A stretch of 64,000 nt of DNA, taken from contig DF239785.1 of NCBI GenBank assembly GCA_000507305.1, forward strand, positions 62,001 through 126,000. Reading direction: 5' to 3'. The stretch comes from Breviolum minutum Mf 1.05b.01. Lineage: Eukaryota; Sar; Dinophyceae; Suessiales; Symbiodiniaceae. Position numbers and translations under genes: made by a program. Below, piece after piece: positions 21,396 through 30,728 of the stretch; the stretch's first letter is position 1; each line of letters begins with the position of its first letter. The notes under the pieces are model-generated. The model ran no database searches. It saw only the letters and a program-made list of their open reading frames with translations, and had not been told where the DNA came from.

Positions 21396-21847
21396 CTCAC
21401 GGGGAGTGAAAAAAGGTGTGGATTTTTGAAGCAAATCATTGGAACATGGAGAAAAACAGGTGGGGTGTTGCTTTTATCTTCAACAATTTACACCAGGATT
21501 TAGAGGGGACAAAAACATTTGGGCAGTGTATAACAACGGATTTTTGTTGAAGAAATATACACTCTCTCTAGTAAACGATCACATGTTGCAAGCATGGCAT
21601 TGGAAAATCATCAGTTTAAGTTGTTTAATCCTATGTGAGTATCCTTTGGCACTATGGGTATTGCCATACGTGGATCTTATGGGACATGGCCATGGTAATG
21701 GAACATCATTATTCTTAATGGGAAGTACATCTTCAAATGGTTGGGTTTTTTTTTCCAGCCAGTCATGTTAGGGACTTCAGTGTGGAGAATACCGTAACCT
21801 CCAAGAATAGCTTCCCTTTCCCACTTGAACCACGAAAAAAAAACTGG

Positions 21848-21935
21848 GATCCTTATAATATTTATAATGGTTTATTATAATCTCTATATAACTGGGTAGT
21901 ATAATCCCCTACATAACCCAACCAACCAAGGTTTT
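21848..21935. repeat. Family H element, copy 2
   Basis: GGGATCCTTATAATATTTAT, ATATAACTGGGTAG, ATCCCCTACATAACCC. Confidence 0.8.
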
Positions 21936-22126
21936 TTTCATGGCTCACTTGATTTTCTCAAAGGTTTGTTTTTTTTTAAGATGACAATTCCCAGAGGCAA
22001 AAGCGGGCATTTTCGTTTCAGAGAATGTTACTTCCGACCCACCAACAGCCAAAAAATCTGGAAATGCGACGGATTTGAATTGAAATGATCCCAAAATGGC
22101 GGCGTTTTTGATGATTTTAACGTATG

Positions 22127-22226
22127 GTCCTGGAAAGCCAAGTGCCCTATTTTTAAGGCAATAGTTGCTGCAACTTTAGGGGTAAAGTTGCCTAAAAAAA
22201 TAGGACACTTGGCGTTCCAGGGTGTT
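22127..22226. repeat. Family M palindrome, copy 1
   Basis: CTGGAAAGCCAAGTGCCC...GGACACTTGGCGTTCCAG with TTTTTAAGGCAATAGTTGC. Second copy at 58853-58944. Confidence 0.9.
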
Positions 22227-22295
22227 TGTTTCACTGATACTTCACTGCTTTGTTTTAACTGGAGCAGTGTGTTATTCTTTATGGAACATGCGAAC

Positions 22296-22368
22296 CAAAA
22301 CAAACAAACAAACAAACAAACAAACAAACAAACAAACAAACAAACAAACAAACAAACAAAGAAACAAA
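22296..22368. repeat. (CAAA)n microsatellite
   Basis: About 18 tandem AAAC units with one interruption. Confidence 0.97.
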
Positions 22369-22567
22369 CATGGATTGCATCACAAAAAAAAAGTAGTTTT
22401 TGTTGTCTAAAAATTAACAACACCTTTTCCCCCAACCGCAACTTCCAACATCTTCTGTCAGTCATTTGTAGATCTGAGATTCCCGGGCTCGATACTGGAC
22501 CGTGAGTCCTTAGCTCCCAAAGGTTGTTTCAACTTGGGTCCAAACAAAAAGTGGCCAACACAACGGG

Positions 22568-22708
22568 TACTTAGAGGTTCAGGATACTTAGTAACTGGTT
22601 ATATGTAGGCTTATAACCCTAGGATTTGCGGACATATAACCCACGGAAATAGAGGTTATAACCCTGGTTTACTATCCACGTATCCTAAGTATCCTGAACC
22701 TCTAAGTA
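22568..22708. repeat. Family A element, copy 3
   Basis: TACTTAGAGGTTCAGGATAC...GTATCCTGAACCTCTAAGTA. Confidence 0.9.
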
Positions 22709-22732
22709 GGTCTTATGATACCAAAACATACC

Positions 22733-22868
22733 CCGTTGATGGCTTGCCCAGAAATCCGGTAAACTCACTCACCAGTTGAGGTAGTTTTATCCCCATCATT
22801 TACATACAGGGTTTGTAGCACCATCCCAATCCCAGGTGGTTGCAGATGGGAGTTCTGAACCATCAAGG
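22733..22868. repeat. Family C element, copy 6
   Basis: CCGTTGATGGCTTGCCCAG...GGGAGTTCTGAACCATC; diverged ends. Confidence 0.65.
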
Positions 22869-22979
22869 AAGTACCAAAACACCCAGCTGGGCATTCTATT
22901 CTAAATCCTTAAGCTGAATGTTTCGACCACTTTGACCTCGGCGGGGAAGTTGGTCGCTATAAATTGCCCAGGTCACTCA

Positions 22980-23205
22980 GTAATGAGATATTTGACCCTA
23001 TACAAAGTATACCTTTTTCCGGTTTGATTTTCTTTATCGTCCGAAGTTTTACCAGGTTTTTGGTAGTTGAAACCGATACATCTGGATACACCTTAGGAAG
23101 TTGGGTGAGAAACGCCGGAGTCATAGACGTGGAAAAGCTACCCTTGTGCAATCCTAACATGGCAACAACCTGGTGATTTTTCCAACCCACCATACCTAGT
23201 TTTAC
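22980..23205 (-). CDS. Candidate exon, unknown protein
   Basis: Long open minus frame: HHQ-type start, then LHKGSFSTSMTPAFLTQLP, KVYPDVSVSTTKNLVKLR, TIKKIKPEKGILCIGSN. Likely acceptor TAAAACTAG near 23205 and donor CTGA|GTGACC near 22980. The basic middle is protein-like, but splice sites are only fair and boundaries approximate. Confidence 0.4.
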
Positions 23206-23213
23206 TACAGTCC

Positions 23214-23329
23214 TACTGTTGATGACAAAAGAAATCCCAAGGCCAATCACCTGGGATGTATGAATCCCTGTAAATAACGGGATAAAACTACCATATCAAC
23301 TGGTTAGCCGGAGTTCTTTATCAACATCA
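23214..23329. repeat. Family C element, copy 7
   Basis: TACTGTTGATGACAAAAG...GTTAGCCGGAGTTC...TCAACATCA. Confidence 0.7.
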
Positions 23330-23427
23330 TGATTAAAGGTGTTGAAGCCCGAATATTCAATTGATTCAATGTTCCCAGGCAGAATGCTCCTTCAAAAATA
23401 TTTCACAACAAATTTCCACTTCAGGGA

Positions 23428-23560
23428 AAACCTCTTTTCGTCCCACGTGGCTTCACATGGCCTTCACTTAGATCTTTGTCCTTTTGTTCCATGTAACAAC
23501 AATACCACTTGGAAGGTTGAAGCCAAATTGAGGCCTCTCCAGGTGGTGTTAAGTTCATAC
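23428..23560 (-). CDS. Candidate exon
   Basis: Minus frame NLTPPGEASIWLQPSKW, CCYMEQKDKDLSEGHV, PRGTKR with donor AAAGAG|GTTTTC. The acceptor lies near the arm of a family O element at about 23568. Start approximate. Confidence 0.4.
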
Positions 23561-23567
23561 CAAAGCA

Positions 23568-23800
23568 GTTACCCTCTGGTGAACTAACATACAATCTGGG
23601 CAAATTGGTATATTTCCTAAACCTGAATAAAGGGGATACTGGGGGGATTCCCTTAAGCTTACTAAACCACAATTTAAGGTGACCTCGGCTGAGGTCGTTA
23701 TAATTTGCCCAGATACAATGGACAATGGAATATGCCCATAATTTAAGAGGAAATACATCTTCAATCCGGGTCCATTTTCCATTGCTATGTTAGATTACCG
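23568..23800. repeat. Family O element, expanded copy
   Basis: Arms TTACCCTCTGGTGAACTAAC and GCTATGTTAGATTACCGGAG are about 230 bases apart; inner repeats GGGCAAATTGG...CATAATTTAAG suggest a second element inside. Confidence 0.6.
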
Positions 23801-23861
23801 GAGTGTAATATCAAAACAGTTTGGGCAAGTTCCTCAGAAGGTTCACATGAAAAATTCCCAG

Positions 23862-23908
23862 TCAAAACTGCATGAAATCTTTTGTCAGAAACCAATCACC
23901 TTTTAATA
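23862..23908 (-). CDS. Exon 3 (terminal) of a possible three-exon gene
   Basis: Two bases, fourteen codons and stop TGA: LKGDWFLTKDFMQF. Follows CCATCAAG, the end of a family C element treated as an intron; phase 1 matches exon 2. Confidence 0.4.
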
Positions 23909-23985
23909 CTTGATGGATCACAAACCCTGTAAATAATGGGATATTTACCATATCAACTGGTGCAGGATTTCTTCCATCAACAGTA
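23907..23985. repeat. Family C element, copy 8, acting as a possible intron (23909-23981)
   Basis: Minus reading TACT|GTTGATGGAAG...CCATCAAG|TA. Removing GT...AG joins the exons at 23982-24080 and 23862-23908 in frame. Confidence 0.6.
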
Positions 23986-24080
23986 TGGCTCCCTCCAGAA
24001 AGAACTTTTGGAAGCTTTTTTGCAGAGCATAGAAAGAACTTTTGGAGTAGGGTTTTTTTTCACTTCAGTTCCCCAATTTA
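23982..24080 (-). CDS. Exon 2 of a possible three-exon gene
   Basis: Thirty-two codons, lysine-rich: NWGTEVKKNPTPKVLSML, CKKASKSSFWREPY. It is bounded on both sides by repeat elements read as introns (family E at 24081-24183, family C at 23909-23981). Phase 1 to 1. Composition is AT-rich, so the call leans on the frame agreement. Confidence 0.4.
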
Positions 24081-24187
24081 CTGGTTGGTGGTTGAACCAC
24101 CCATCTGAAAAATATGCAAAAGTCGAAATGGGAATCTTCCCCAGGAAGGGGGTGAAAATAGAAAATATTTGAGTTGCCACCACCTGG
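24081..24187 (+). repeat. Family E element, copy 4, acting as a possible intron (24081-24183)
   Basis: Minus reading CCAG|GTGGTGG...CCACCAACCAG|TA. Clean GT...AG ends with CCAG before both splice points. Confidence 0.85.
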
Positions 24188-24332
24188 TTTTATATAGGGG
24201 CCCCAAAACTCACTCCATTCATAACTGGTGACATATCCCCCTCCATCACCAGAATTCAGTTGTGGCACATGTCGTGCCATGGCTGCTGCTGCTGCTTCCT
24301 CACACAAGCGAATTTCATGAAGGTTTCCCATC
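24184..24332 (-). CDS. Exon 1 of a possible three-exon gene (97 residues in all)
   Basis: Begins with ATG one base after acceptor TTAGGCTAACAG. Reads MGNLHEIRLCEEAAAAAM, ARHVPQLNSGDGGG, then YEWSEFWGPYIKP to a phase-1 junction at CCAG|GTGGTGG. With the E and C elements removed the frame runs through exons 2 and 3 to a stop at 23862. No domain recognised. An alternative donor, CTG|GTGATGG at 24250, would end the exon earlier. Confidence 0.45.
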
Positions 24333-24377
24333 CTGTTAGCCTAAATAACCATTGGTTTTAAACGGTTGGCTATTTGA

Positions 24378-24533
24378 ATGATAAACCAACTGATAGAAAT
24401 TACGAATCAAAAATGCTTGAAATTCATTATATTCATAAACCAACTGATAGAAATTACGAATCAAAAATGCTTGAAATTCATTGAATGATAAACCAACTGA
24501 TAGCCTTTACTAATCAAAAATGCTTGAAAATCA
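24378..24533. repeat. Tandem repeat, three units of about 55 bp
   Basis: Each unit contains AAACCAACTGATAG and AATCAAAAATGCTTGAAA; the first two are almost identical, the third diverged in the middle. Confidence 0.95.
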
Positions 24534-24947
24534 CCATTTTCCATCCATTCAAAAACTGGGGTTCTTTTGGGGATACCAGGCATAAATTGATTGATCCTGA
24601 TTGATAGGTGATTAGTCTCAACCTAAAAAGGTTTGAACATCTGCTGCATAGAATTCTTGGAATATCTCCCTTACAAACCAATGGTTCTCTTCTCCAAAAT
24701 CAAAAACAAAGCAGCAAGTTTGCATCTAAAAATATGGCCTAAAAATAGAAATGCAAAAAGTTGGTTGAAATCATATGAAGGATATGATTCAGTAGTGTAA
24801 TCTCCCAAAATAAACCTAGAACCCAACTGACCTTTATCTTTTTCAACCCCCCCCCCAAAAAAAATGGGATCGAGTGATCCCAGGACTTTCCAAAGCGGCA
24901 CAACTTCTCGGTGAGTTCACTATGTTTCATGGGAATTTGAGGGTACC

Positions 24948-25145
24948 CGTCCTTGGAGGATCATTCCATTTAGTAAGTCGTTAGGTTCACCCCCGTTTAT
25001 AAGCCATTTATATAGTAAGTAGCGAGTAACCCCCATTTATAAGCCATCAAGTTCGGTCATTTGGAACAGGTCCCACGACCCGCTCCTTTTTGGGGACTTA
25101 TCAACCATGCTTATGAACCCACTTACCAAATGGTCAGTGCCATCC
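24948..25145. repeat. Family B element, copy 4
   Basis: CTTGGAGGATCATTCCATTT, GGTTCACCCCCGTTTATAAG, GGAACAGGTCCCACGACCC; right arm lost. Confidence 0.7.
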
Positions 25146-25282
25146 TCCTTGCCACGAAATGAGGCCTTTTTAAAGGATGATGATTAACCACCAGGCCTTG
25201 CTAGAGATTTTTTAGATTCTCATGAGTTCCTTCGGGTGGATTCTTCCTAGTGGAAAATCTGCTTTCAAAACGTGCTCCAATC

Positions 25283-25425
25283 AAGGTGGGCCCCTACCAG
25301 TTATAAGTGGAGTTATAACCCCTATAAAGTAGGGTTATAACCCCAGTGAAACCCATTCATAAGACCATTTTATAGGCGTCATGACTCCACGTATAACTGG
25401 TTGGGATCCCAACCTTGATGGTTTC
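25283..25425. repeat. Family G palindrome, copy 4
   Basis: CAAGGTGGGCCCCTACCAG...CTGGTTGGGATCCCAACCTTG, with TATAACCCC repeats. Confidence 0.85.
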
Positions 25426-25846
25426 TGTTTTCCTGGGAGTTTCTAACTTCGCGTTTGTATGGATTCGTGAGCTCATCCTTCACCAAGCAAATCTAAGAAT
25501 TTGAAATGTTGACATCCTTTGTATGGATGATATTCCCTTACCCATACTTGGTAGAACATGAAAAAACCCATTTAACCCATGGAAAACCACAAAGTTTCTC
25601 AACTACTTTTTTTGGATCAAGTTAAATCTGGGAATCTAAGCGTAACCTGCCAATGGGCAAGAACCCCTCCACTCCAAAGAAAAAATAAGGCCGTAATAAA
25701 GTCGGAATAAGATTTTGTTTTTAAGAAGGCCCAATAAAACCCTTTGAAATGCGTGGCGTAGTGGATGAAAAAAAACACGCAGGAATATTATATACCTGGT
25801 ATTCAAGCGGTTCTTTTAACTGCCAATTGGGTGATTATGTACTACC

Positions 25847-25974
25847 TACTGTTGATGGTTCAGAAATCCCAAGGCCAACCACCTGGGATGGTGCTAAAAC
25901 CTTACAAATAATGGGATAAAACTACCATATCAACTGGTGAGTGATCACCGGATTTCTGGTTGCCATCAACAGTA
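25847..25974. repeat. Family C element, copy 9
   Basis: TACTGTTGATGGTTCAGAAA...TTGCCATCAACAGTA; both arms intact with TA on each side. Confidence 0.9.
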
Positions 25975-26026
25975 TCACCCTTCACGTTCGAACCTGAGAA
26001 ATCCATTGACCTCAGGTCATGTTAAC

Positions 26027-26088
26027 CCCCACAACTCGATTGCGAAAAACCAAGCCCAAGCCACCATGGCAGCTGCGGGTTCGTTGAC
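26027..26088 (-). CDS. Candidate internal exon, hydrophobic
   Basis: Reads VNEPAAAMVAWAWFFAIELW after acceptor GTGTCACACAG, donor GGGG|GTTAAC. Third positions mostly G/C. Could be part of a membrane helix; a light-harvesting-type helix is a guess only. Phase 0 to 2. Confidence 0.5.
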
Positions 26089-26137
26089 CTGTGTGACACG
26101 TGGTCCAAAAATGATGGTTTTCGATTAAACTCAAGCC

Positions 26138-26205
26138 ATATCCGGTTGATGGTTCAGAAATCCCGTAAACTCACCAGTTGATATGGTAGCTTATTGCCGT
26201 TATGT
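26138..26205. repeat. Family C element, partial
   Basis: GGTTGATGGTTCAGAAATCC then ACTCACCAGTTGATATGG; right half missing. Confidence 0.65.
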
Positions 26206-26324
26206 ACTCATTTACTCATCACTAGCCGCACTTTGATTCGGTTGAAGGGTCCAAAACACCATGAATTTCAAATGATCTTAAATAATGAGCCACAAAAAAA
26301 AACTCGTACTTTCCATTGAATCCT

Positions 26325-26400
26325 GGTTAGTTAAGAACAGGATCCTTATTTCATATTTTTTGAAATAATTCCCATTTGACTGGGCCGGGTAGTATTTCAC
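26325..26400. repeat. Family H-like element, copy 3
   Basis: AACAGGATCCTTATTTCAT, GGGCCGGGTAGTATTTC; diverged. Confidence 0.5.
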
Positions 26401-27002
26401 CATCCGTTGAGGACGTTGAAAATTGTTGAACTTTTAGAAAAAGGTGGATTTCTTTTCTTAAAAAGTAAAGGGGGAACAAAAAAAACAAAAACATCAACCC
26501 CCTCAAAAAAAAAAATGTTTTGTTTTAAAAAAATGATTATGCTTTTTTCAAACATCCCAAAACACTTCCACAAAAATGAGGTTTCCTCATATTTTTGGCC
26601 GCTTTAGCATGAAATCCCTTGAACAAAAAAACATCCGGTCTCCCAAATTCTCAAGAAAAACCCAGTGCCTCATCGATACGCTCCGCCTGACCCCGGAGAA
26701 AATGGTCGCCGCTCCCCACGAAAAGGAGATTGATGGTTTGGAAAATGTATATCCTTTCAAAAATGGAGATTTGGGGTATCAATCTGGCCAAATTATAACA
26801 TTTCACCAACCTGGATTTTCTTGAAATCACCCCTTTGGAAAAAGAATATTATGGGAGGCCAAACCTTCAAACCTTCGGGGGTGGAAGCTTCCAGTCGTAA
26901 GTTTTTCCGGGGGTGGTGTAATAGTGTTGGGATGTTGATGTGGAAACAATCCTCCCAGGATACTGGCTTGTGACAACTTGTGACCACCAGAAATCTTACA
27001 TG

Positions 27003-27133
27003 TTTACTTGGAGGATCATCCCAGGACTTGTAAGTGGTCAATAACTATGGTGATAGTAAGTCCCGTACCAAATGGCCGAACTTCATGGCTTATCAATGCG
27101 GGGTACTAATCACTTTCGAGTCCTGGGATGCTC
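27003..27133. repeat. Family B element, copy 5
   Basis: ACTTGGAGGATCATCCCAGG...GAGTCCTGGGATGCTC. Confidence 0.8.
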
Positions 27134-27345
27134 AACCCTTGTAACCCCCTTTTTTTGTTGGATCTTTGGGATCAAAATGGATTCCATCTTCCCTCCAGGG
27201 TTCGGGGTTGAAAATAACCCAAAAATCTTTGAGTCAAGCCAGCACAGGTCCCGTGTAACGTAATAAATTCAGCAACCTGGAAATGCACCCTGGAGGCCTG
27301 AGCCCATAATTTAACGCAGGGTTGGTTGCCCTTTTCCTACCCTAC

Positions 27346-27421
27346 CATTTCGGACCTCATGCATCACCCAGCGCCACAGGTGTACTCGACCACCATTTCC
27401 AGGTCCTAAAACTCCTTCCAC
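27346..27421 (-). CDS. Candidate internal exon
   Basis: Twenty-five codons and one base: VEGVLGPGNGGRVHLWRWV then MHEVRN. Acceptor TGACCTGTGCAG, donor AAATG|GTAGGG. Phase 0 to 1. Confidence 0.5.
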
Positions 27422-27485
27422 CTGCACAGGTCAGCAATGGCACGACCGTGCCAGTGGCCCACCGTGTTTTTTTGAATGGAGGACC

Positions 27486-27616
27486 TACTGTTGATGGAAA
27501 AAATCCGGCTAACTCACCAGTTGATATGGAGAATATCATAATATCTCATTTTTTACAAGGTTTCAGCACCATCCCAGGTGGTGGTTGGTTAGCCGGATTT
27601 CTGGTTGCCATCAACA
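27486..27616. repeat. Family C element, copy 11
   Basis: TACTGTTGATGGAAAAAATC...TTTCTGGTTGCCATCAACA. Confidence 0.85.
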
Positions 27617-27744
27617 AAAAAAACGGTTACCTTCAGAGGCTCAACATGACATTATGAATTGTTTCAACATGAGCTCTATAGGTTCCGCAATAAACCTTAA
27701 ACTTACCTATCAAGTTGGCTATAATTGGACCTCAACATTGGGGT

Positions 27745-27850
27745 GTTTCCAAAAATAATGGTACCCCCAAATCATCCATCAAAAAATAGGGTTTTCCATT
27801 ATTTTCACCATCCATTTTGGGGAAAACACCCCTATTTTTGGAAACACCTA
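27745..27850. repeat. Family J palindrome, copy 2
   Basis: GGTGTTTCCAAAAATAATGG...CCCCTATTTTTGGAAACACC. Confidence 0.9.
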
Positions 27851-28032
27851 TTGATAGGGTTTTGATGGGGTTTGTGTATATATACTTGTTGACTTATTGG
27901 GTTTCTTTCAAACGCACGTTTGAGCGCAAATTGTCGAAACTCAAGATGTCCCACATGTTTACTTCATGAAGAATGTCCACTTTAAAATGATTGAGAAATC
28001 AAATCTGACAATTCAAAAAAAAGCTGTCCGTA

Positions 28033-28151
28033 CTCCCTGAAACTAACATGACCCCTGAAAATAGGCCATCCCAAAAAGGAAACATCCCAAAAGGAAAGAA
28101 TCGTATTCCAACCATCCATTTTCAGGTGCGATTTGTTAGTTTCAGGGAGGG
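28033..28151. repeat. Family D element, copy 6
   Basis: ACTCCCTGAAACTAACATG...GTTAGTTTCAGGGAGGGTAG. Confidence 0.9.
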
Positions 28152-28477
28152 TAGTTCTTGGGGGGAGAATCCAACATGTAATTGTTTGCTTCCGCAAGGT
28201 CCCCCGACAGAGAAGAAGCTTCTGGCTGATGGCAAACCCAACCTCAAGGGCATCAAACCAGGGTTTGCTAGACTTTAGCAAACAAAAAAACGCAGCTTCT
28301 GTTTCAACATCATATAGGAAAGTAGTCTTCCAACCAGCATTTTTCACGGGCTATGTTAAACTTCGGGAGGGTAATCATTAGAAAAATGAACCACCATCTC
28401 TTTATGACAACACCTTCACAACAAGGGGACAAATAAAAGAAGATGATTTAACAAGAAAAAACTGTTTTTGATCAGAC

Positions 28478-28577
28478 TACCCTCCGGTAAACTAAGCTGG
28501 CAATAAAAAATCCATCTATTACAATACATCTTCAAATGGTGGATGTTCCATTGCTATGTTATTTTACCGGAGTGTAC
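28478..28577. repeat. Family O element
   Basis: TACCCTCCGGTAAACTAAGC...GCTATGTTATTTTACCGGAG. Confidence 0.85.
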
Positions 28578-28675
28578 CATCTTCTTTTTTGTTGTCCCTT
28601 CTTGATGTTGAAAAGCCTCCATGGATTGATGCATTGAAGCCCTGTTCCAAAGCTGGAAAAAAAATGCCAAACGAT

Positions 28676-28825
28676 GGGGCGAGCTCATGTGTTCCCCAAA
28701 GTCACCAGCTGTAAGTGACATGGCAGCCCCTATAAATGGCCGACAAATAAATGGCTTACCGTGGTGAAATAACCAAACTTATGCAGGGTTGAAGCCCCAC
28801 TTAGAACTGGTAGGGGTCCATCTTG
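28676..28825. repeat. Family G-like palindrome, copy 5
   Basis: CCTATAAATGGCCGAC...ACCAAACTTATGCAGGG...AGAACTGGTAGGGGTCCATC; decayed left arm. Confidence 0.5.
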
Positions 28826-28959
28826 TCTGAATTTTCCTCATGCAGTGCCTTTGCTTCTACCAGTCTAGTGCCATAAAGCCGTGGCATTCATCACTTGTTA
28901 CCCCTGAAAATGAAGATTTGGAACCCTAAAAATCACCCATTTGCCCCTTTGAAAATCAT

Positions 28960-29180
28960 ATTCCATCCACCTCCGTCTTCCAAATTTTGCAGGGCGTGTT
29001 GGTGTGTTGTGACCTGTGTTTCTGTTGGGTTTTTTCCAGAAATCTCCCTGGGACCCCCGGACTCACCCAAAAGCAATTTCAGTTTCTCATCTGAAACCTC
29101 AGGGCCACAGTTTTTTTGGCCGAAAAGTCAGCAGCACCAACATGGTGAATAACAATGTGAAACAACAGAATAACTAGTGA
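28960..29180. other. Coding-like island, strand unresolved
   Basis: Plus: acceptor GGGTTTTTTCCAG then ISLGPPDSPKSNFSFSSETS. Minus: GAADFSAKKTVALRFQMRN. Neither is decisive. Confidence 0.25.
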
Positions 29181-29833
29181 ATAATAATAATCAACCAGGT
29201 TCTTCCCAGTGACCCATTTGGGAGTTTTATTCGTGACCTTGAAAAAAGGGTTGTTGGTGACCTCCATTTGGGGTATCAAAGGGTTACTTGGAAGAAGCTG
29301 GAAGATGAATCTCATATGAATTTGATATCATATAATAATGATCTATATCACCAGGTGTGAACACTTTATTCAAACAACTGTGGAAATTCTGCAAAAAATA
29401 TATTCCAGTTGTTCCACCAACCTGGTGAAATTCGATCATTTAAAACAACAAATATTTCTACCGCTCCTCCCAGGGTGATAGTCAGAAATGTGTTGGTTGT
29501 TTAGTTTGGGATCCCTGATCCTCAAAATATAACTCTTGTTCGCCAACTCTCTTTTTTCACCTGTTTTGGAACAAAGGTGCTTCCCTATACCTCTTCTTCC
29601 TAACCTGTTTCTTTTGACTACTTTTTTTCCGACGTGTTTTACTCCCAAACAAAAATAAACTAGACTCCCTAGACCTAACCAATCGCCCTTGAAAGATGTT
29701 TCTTGGAAAATGATTCATTTCCTTTTTGGGGCAAAAGTAAAGTCGCTGTTAGTTTCAGGGCCCAGCTGCCCGGCTACAAAAACCCCCACCCTTTCCGCCC
29801 TTTTTCCCACACACCCTCTGAGATCTTCACTAC

Positions 29834-29917
29834 CTCTGGGGCAGGAGCCCAGCCACATAAAGGCTCACTATCGAGGCCTGGCAAACTTCCACACATCTCC
29901 CCAAACCGGTGAATGTC
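29834..29917 (-). CDS. Candidate internal exon, unknown protein
   Basis: Twenty-eight codons, phase 0 to 0: DIHRFGEMCGSLPGLDSEP then LCGWAPAPE. Acceptor GGGAGTTCAG, donor CCAGAG|GTAGTG, both good. A long plus-strand frame overlaps, but has no splice support. Confidence 0.6.
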
Positions 29918-30189
29918 CTGAACTCCCAAAACCAGAGATCAAAGGACCACCAACAATTCCTCCCAAGGAACGGTTCGTCCATATCCCAAAGAAAAATCAT
30001 CGACTCAAAAAGTCACAAGGGGGAGGGGATATGTTAGAGTAGTGAGGAGGGTCATTTTCGGGAGTAAATAAAACACCACCAAACAACTCCCAAAGGAAAA
30101 AAATGGAAAAAACAAATCAAGTGCCCATAACTCCACTCAATAACGGTAAGAAAAAAGAACAAAAAAAACATGTATCTTCAGCCATTGCG

Positions 30190-30240
30190 AGGGGTTACAA
30201 CATAACCCCCATTTAGAACTCGTTTTTGGGGCCCATCTTG
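30190..30240. repeat. Family G fragment
   Basis: CATAACCCCCATTTAGAACTC then GGGGCCCATCTTG. Confidence 0.5.
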
Positions 30241-30326
30241 TTGGCGAAGTTTGACACCGAGCCTTGCTCCTAAAAAATTCCCATCCATTCCCCAAAAGGA
30301 AAGGGACAGAACTCCGATGATTCTTC

Positions 30327-30611
30327 CTAGATGCTGTGGTTAGGATCGGATCCTGACCAGTTTGCTAAAACCAACTCACTTGCCCTCATTCGAGTGAGCA
30401 TCCTAGGTGTTTGAGAGGGAGTTTTTGCCCCTTTGTGGCATGTCTGGGAATTGCTGTTTGATCCATCAGTTCCCAATTTCAGCGGGGCTGATTTTGGAAA
30501 CTCAGTGGACTTTTTTGAAACCAAGTCAGCCATCTCTGTATCTCTTTCATCTGGAGCTGAAAAATTCATGTCGGTCCCCTGTGACTCATAGAACAACGAA
30601 AGCTGCGCCAT
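30327..30611 (-). CDS. Small unknown gene, single open frame of 94 residues
   Basis: ATG at 30609-30611 lies nine bases after an AG acceptor (GGCTTGGTGCAG). The product is hydrophilic and Ser/Thr/Lys-rich: MAQLSLFYESQGTDMNFSAP, ERDTEMADLVSKKSTEFPK, then a linker with CHKGAKTPSQTPRML, ending SGSDPNHSI. No membrane segment or domain recognised. It starts only about 120 bases after the stop of the leucine-rich-repeat gene, on the same strand, as in tight dinoflagellate gene arrays. A strong donor inside (GCAA|GTGAGTTG near 30390) means the first exon may end there, with the rest of the frame being intron. Confidence 0.5.
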   Translation of the reverse strand: MAQLSLFYESQGTDMNFSAPDERDTEMADLVSKKSTEFPKSAPLKLGTDGSNSNSQTCHKGAKTPSQTPRMLTRMRASELVLANWSGSDPNHSI

Positions 30612-30728
30612 GTTTTTTTTCTGCACCAAGCCATATCCCTTGGAAGACCATGATGAATACTAAGCTTAGTGGACCATGTCACCAATTACAAATGGCAGTG
30701 AAATAACTCCTGTATTTTCGACCATCTA

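Noticed and set aside
21439-21771. Plus frame of 110 codons
   Set aside because: AT-rich codon use, no splice sites, opposite to the gene strand; the end runs into repeat-like sequence.
22028-22465. Minus frame with a Phe/Val/Cys/Leu repeat
   Set aside because: Translation of the (CAAA)n microsatellite.
29435-29650. Minus frame of 70 codons, basic
   Set aside because: Reads KTGEKRELANKSYILRIRD but codon use is AT-rich and no splice sites or start context support it; kept out for lack of evidence.
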